Positions 62,257-64,000 of a stretch of DNA of 64,000 nucleotides are shown here, one piece after another. The notes below the pieces were generated by a model. That model had not been told where the DNA came from and made no database searches. It saw only the letters and a list, made by a program, of their open reading frames with translations. The position numbers were made by a program, and so were the translations under genes. The stretch lies in NCBI RefSeq assembly GCF_035920365.1, contig NZ_CP109150.1:3844001-3908000 (forward strand). The letters run 5' to 3'. Source of the stretch: Micromonospora sp. NBC_01740 (GTDB taxonomy: Bacteria; Actinomycetota; Actinomycetes; Mycobacteriales; Micromonosporaceae). The first letter of the stretch is position 1; each line of letters begins with the position of its first letter.

Positions 62257-64000
62257 CCCGACATCCCGCTCTCTCGGCGATCCGCCGGACTCCGCACCCG
62301 GGCGGGGGTGGTCGCACTCGTGACCGCCGCCGCCGTGCTGGCCGTCCCCACCGGGACCTCCGCCGCACTGGTGCCGGCGCCCGAACCGGCGACCCTGGTC
62401 TCGGCCAATCCGGCCGACGCCACACCGCACGCCAGGGACGGCGAGACCCGCGCCTTCGCGCAGGTCGGCTCCACGGTGTTCGTCGGCGGCAGCTTCACCC
62501 AGATCCGGCAGACCGCCAGCGCGGCGTGGACCACCCAGCGTTACCTCTTCGCGTACGACCGGGCCACCGGCACGATCTCGACCAGCTTCCTGCCGGTGCT
62601 GGACGGCGCGGTCAACACGCTGGTCGCCGGGCCCGGCGGCACGCTGATCGTCGGCGGCACCTTCAAGAACGTCAACGGCGTCTCGCGTAAGAACCTGGTG
62701 GCGCTCAACCCCGCCACGGGCGCGATCGTCGACAGCTGGGTCGGCCGCTCCGACGGCGGCACCGTCCGCGACCTGGCGCTGCACGGCAACTCGCTCTACG
62801 TGGCCGGGGCGTTCAACTGGCTCAACGGCACCGCGCACGCCGGGCTCGGCCGGCTCAACGCCACGACCGGCGCGATCGACCCGACCTTCAACGTCGACGC
62901 GACCGTCGGGCGCCACGGGACCACCTCGTACGTGTGGACGATCGACGTCGCCCCGGACGGCGGCACCCTGGCCGTCGGCGGCAACTTCACGCTCGTCAAC
63001 GACCTGCCGCGCAACCAGATGGCGCTGGTCGACCTCACCGGCACCCCGGCGGTGCTCGACTGGAGCACGGAGAAGTTCGTGCCGCCGTGCGCGTCGCCGG
63101 CGACCTTCGTGCACTACGTGCAGGACGTCAAGTTCGGCGGCGACGGCAGCTGGTTCGTCGTCGGCACCAACGGCGGCTCGGGCTGGCCGGCCGCGTACTG
63201 CGACGCGCTGGTGCGCTTCGAGACCGCCGCCCGGGGCACCGGGCAGCTCGGAACCTGGGTGGACTACACCGGCAACGACACCATCACCTCCGTCGAGGTC
63301 GCCGACAACGTCATCTACCTCGGTGGGCACTTCCGCTGGCTGAACAACCCGAACGCCAGCGACACCGCCGGCAAGGGCGCGATCGACCGGCTCGGCATCG
63401 CCGCGGTCACCCCGGCCACCGGCATGCCGGTCAACTGGAACCCCCGCCGCAGCGGCAGCGCGTCGATGCCGGCCGGCACCAGCAACTGGGGCTCCTCCGT
63501 GCCGGTGCTCTGGCGCGGCAGCGACGGCCTCTACTTCGGCCACAACTCCGACGGCATGGGCAACGAGTACCACGGCCGGCTCGGGATGTTCCCGCTGACC
63601 GGCGGGCGCACCATCACCCCGAAGAACGCGCCGACCGCGACCACCGGCAACCTCTACGTCGGCACCGACGCGGGCGAGCTGGCCAAGGTGCCGTTCGACG
63701 GGGCCAGCCTGGGCACCCCGACGACGGTCAGCCAGCCCAACTACACGGCGGCCGGCGCGACCTGGCGGGTGGACGACCGGATCTACTGGTCGCACACCGT
63801 CGCCGGCACCCCCACGGGCAGCCGGATCGACATCTCGCTGTTCAACGGCGGCGCGATCGGCGCCCCGTGGGAGGCGTCCGGCTACAACGACTGGTTCAAC
63901 CCGGCGCTGATGACCGGCGCGTTCTACCTCGACGGGCGCCTCTACTACACCCGCTCGGGTGCCAGCGGCCTCTACTACCGCTACTTCGAGATCGACGGCA
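62254..64000 (+). CDS. Secreted beta-propeller-like (delta-60-type repeat) protein, 3' end outside window
   Basis: The frame is open from GTG 62254 to the end of the window (582 codons) with no stop. A basic N-terminus and hydrophobic stretch (GVVALVTAAAVLAVPTGTSA) form a signal peptide. The mature part has repeated blades: VFVGGSFTQI, LIVGGTFKNVNGVSRKNLVALN, LYVAGAFNWLNGTAHAGLGRLN, LAVGGNFTLVND and IYLGGHFRWLNN, each about 50 residues apart. This is the delta-60/DUF5122 propeller pattern. The ligand is unknown. GTG 62254 has ATGGAGG seven bases upstream. Any C-terminal domains are beyond the window. Confidence 0.87.
   Translation, partial: MPDIPLSRRSAGLRTRAGVVALVTAAAVLAVPTGTSAALVPAPEPATLVSANPADATPHARDGETRAFAQVGSTVFVGGSFTQIRQTASAAWTTQRYLFAYDRATGTISTSFLPVLDGAVNTLVAGPGGTLIVGGTFKNVNGVSRKNLVALNPATGAIVDSWVGRSDGGTVRDLALHGNSLYVAGAFNWLNGTAHAGLGRLNATTGAIDPTFNVDATVGRHGTTSYVWTIDVAPDGGTLAVGGNFTLVNDLPRNQMALVDLTGTPAVLDWSTEKFVPPCASPATFVHYVQDVKFGGDGSWFVVGTNGGSGWPAAYCDALVRFETAARGTGQLGTWVDYTGNDTITSVEVADNVIYLGGHFRWLNNPNASDTAGKGAIDRLGIAAVTPATGMPVNWNPRRSGSASMPAGTSNWGSSVPVLWRGSDGLYFGHNSDGMGNEYHGRLGMFPLTGGRTITPKNAPTATTGNLYVGTDAGELAKVPFDGASLGTPTTVSQPNYTAAGATWRVDDRIYWSHTVAGTPTGSRIDISLFNGGAIGAPWEASGYNDWFNPALMTGAFYLDGRLYYTRSGASGLYYRYFEIDG

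Noticed and set aside
1..64000. tRNA, rRNA, insertion sequences or prophage genes
   Set aside because: I looked for T-loop GTTCGAAT-type motifs, transposase or integrase motifs and phage modules and saw none I could support.

Overview
The window is one continuous, very high-GC piece of an actinobacterial chromosome. The gene content and order (dnaE; ruvCAB-yajC-secDF-apt-rel; cyclophilins-MBL hydrolase-hisS; aspS; rarA; DUF948-alaS-ruvX-mltG-aroE), the frequent GTG starts and the many actinobacterial secreted or DUF proteins point to a member of Micromonosporaceae, probably Micromonospora or a close relative. This is inferred from gene order and style; no rRNA or marker search was possible. 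I see no tRNA, rRNA, CRISPR array, insertion sequence or prophage.

Region by region. 1-2.8 kb: 3' part of dnaE. 2.8-8.7 kb: an ECF42-type sigma-factor locus (DUF998 membrane protein, DGPF/YCII protein, ECF sigma with C-terminal extension) with a divergent DUF1579-like gene, followed by a metallopeptidase-like gene, a class V aminotransferase and an SPFH protein. 9.0-13.7 kb: a complete branched-chain-amino-acid-type ABC importer (livG-livF-livK-livH-livM). 13.7-16.9 kb: a sparse accessory strip with an orphan cobalamin-binding-like protein, an ankyrin protein of atypical codon use, a secreted lytic-transglycosylase-like protein, and about 1 kb of non-coding DNA holding two large palindromes. 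16.9-21.8 kb: drug-exporter MFS plus TetR, then PucR-type regulator plus 3-hydroxybutyrate dehydrogenase. 22-31.4 kb: core Holliday-junction, Sec and stringent-response genes. 31.5-36.8 kb: two membrane-anchored cyclophilins, an MBL hydrolase, hisS and an acyl-ACP desaturase behind a perfect operator. 36.8-42.7 kb: thioesterase/HxlR pair, streptogrisin-like protease, MFS exporter and two anchored extracytoplasmic proteins. 42.8-50.4 kb: aspS, an RmlD-like reductase, an ArsR-type regulator with its MFS exporter, a GNAT enzyme, a tiny membrane protein and rarA. 50.4-54 kb: a 1199-residue proline-rich, repeat-bearing membrane protein. 54.2-60.2 kb: the alaS cluster. 60.4-64 kb: a secreted GH26-like glycosidase and the start of a secreted beta-propeller-like protein that runs off the end.

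The most distinctive signals are regulatory. (i) Between 3242 and 3397 two divergent genes are driven by mirror-image copies of an ECF42-like promoter; promoter, leader, ribosome binding site and start codon all share one dyad axis. (ii) Four TGTGCAxx boxes recur exactly every 13 bp over the promoter of the ArsR-MFS pair. (iii) Two long palindromic elements (36.8 and 44.7 kb) belong to one family and differ only by paired, compensatory changes; one of them pairs with the Shine-Dalgarno sequence of the next gene. (iv) Large perfect palindromes occur at 13.7, 16.4-16.6 and 18.46 kb. (v) Start-codon or ribosome-binding hairpins occur at 62.2 kb and in the secF-apt gap.
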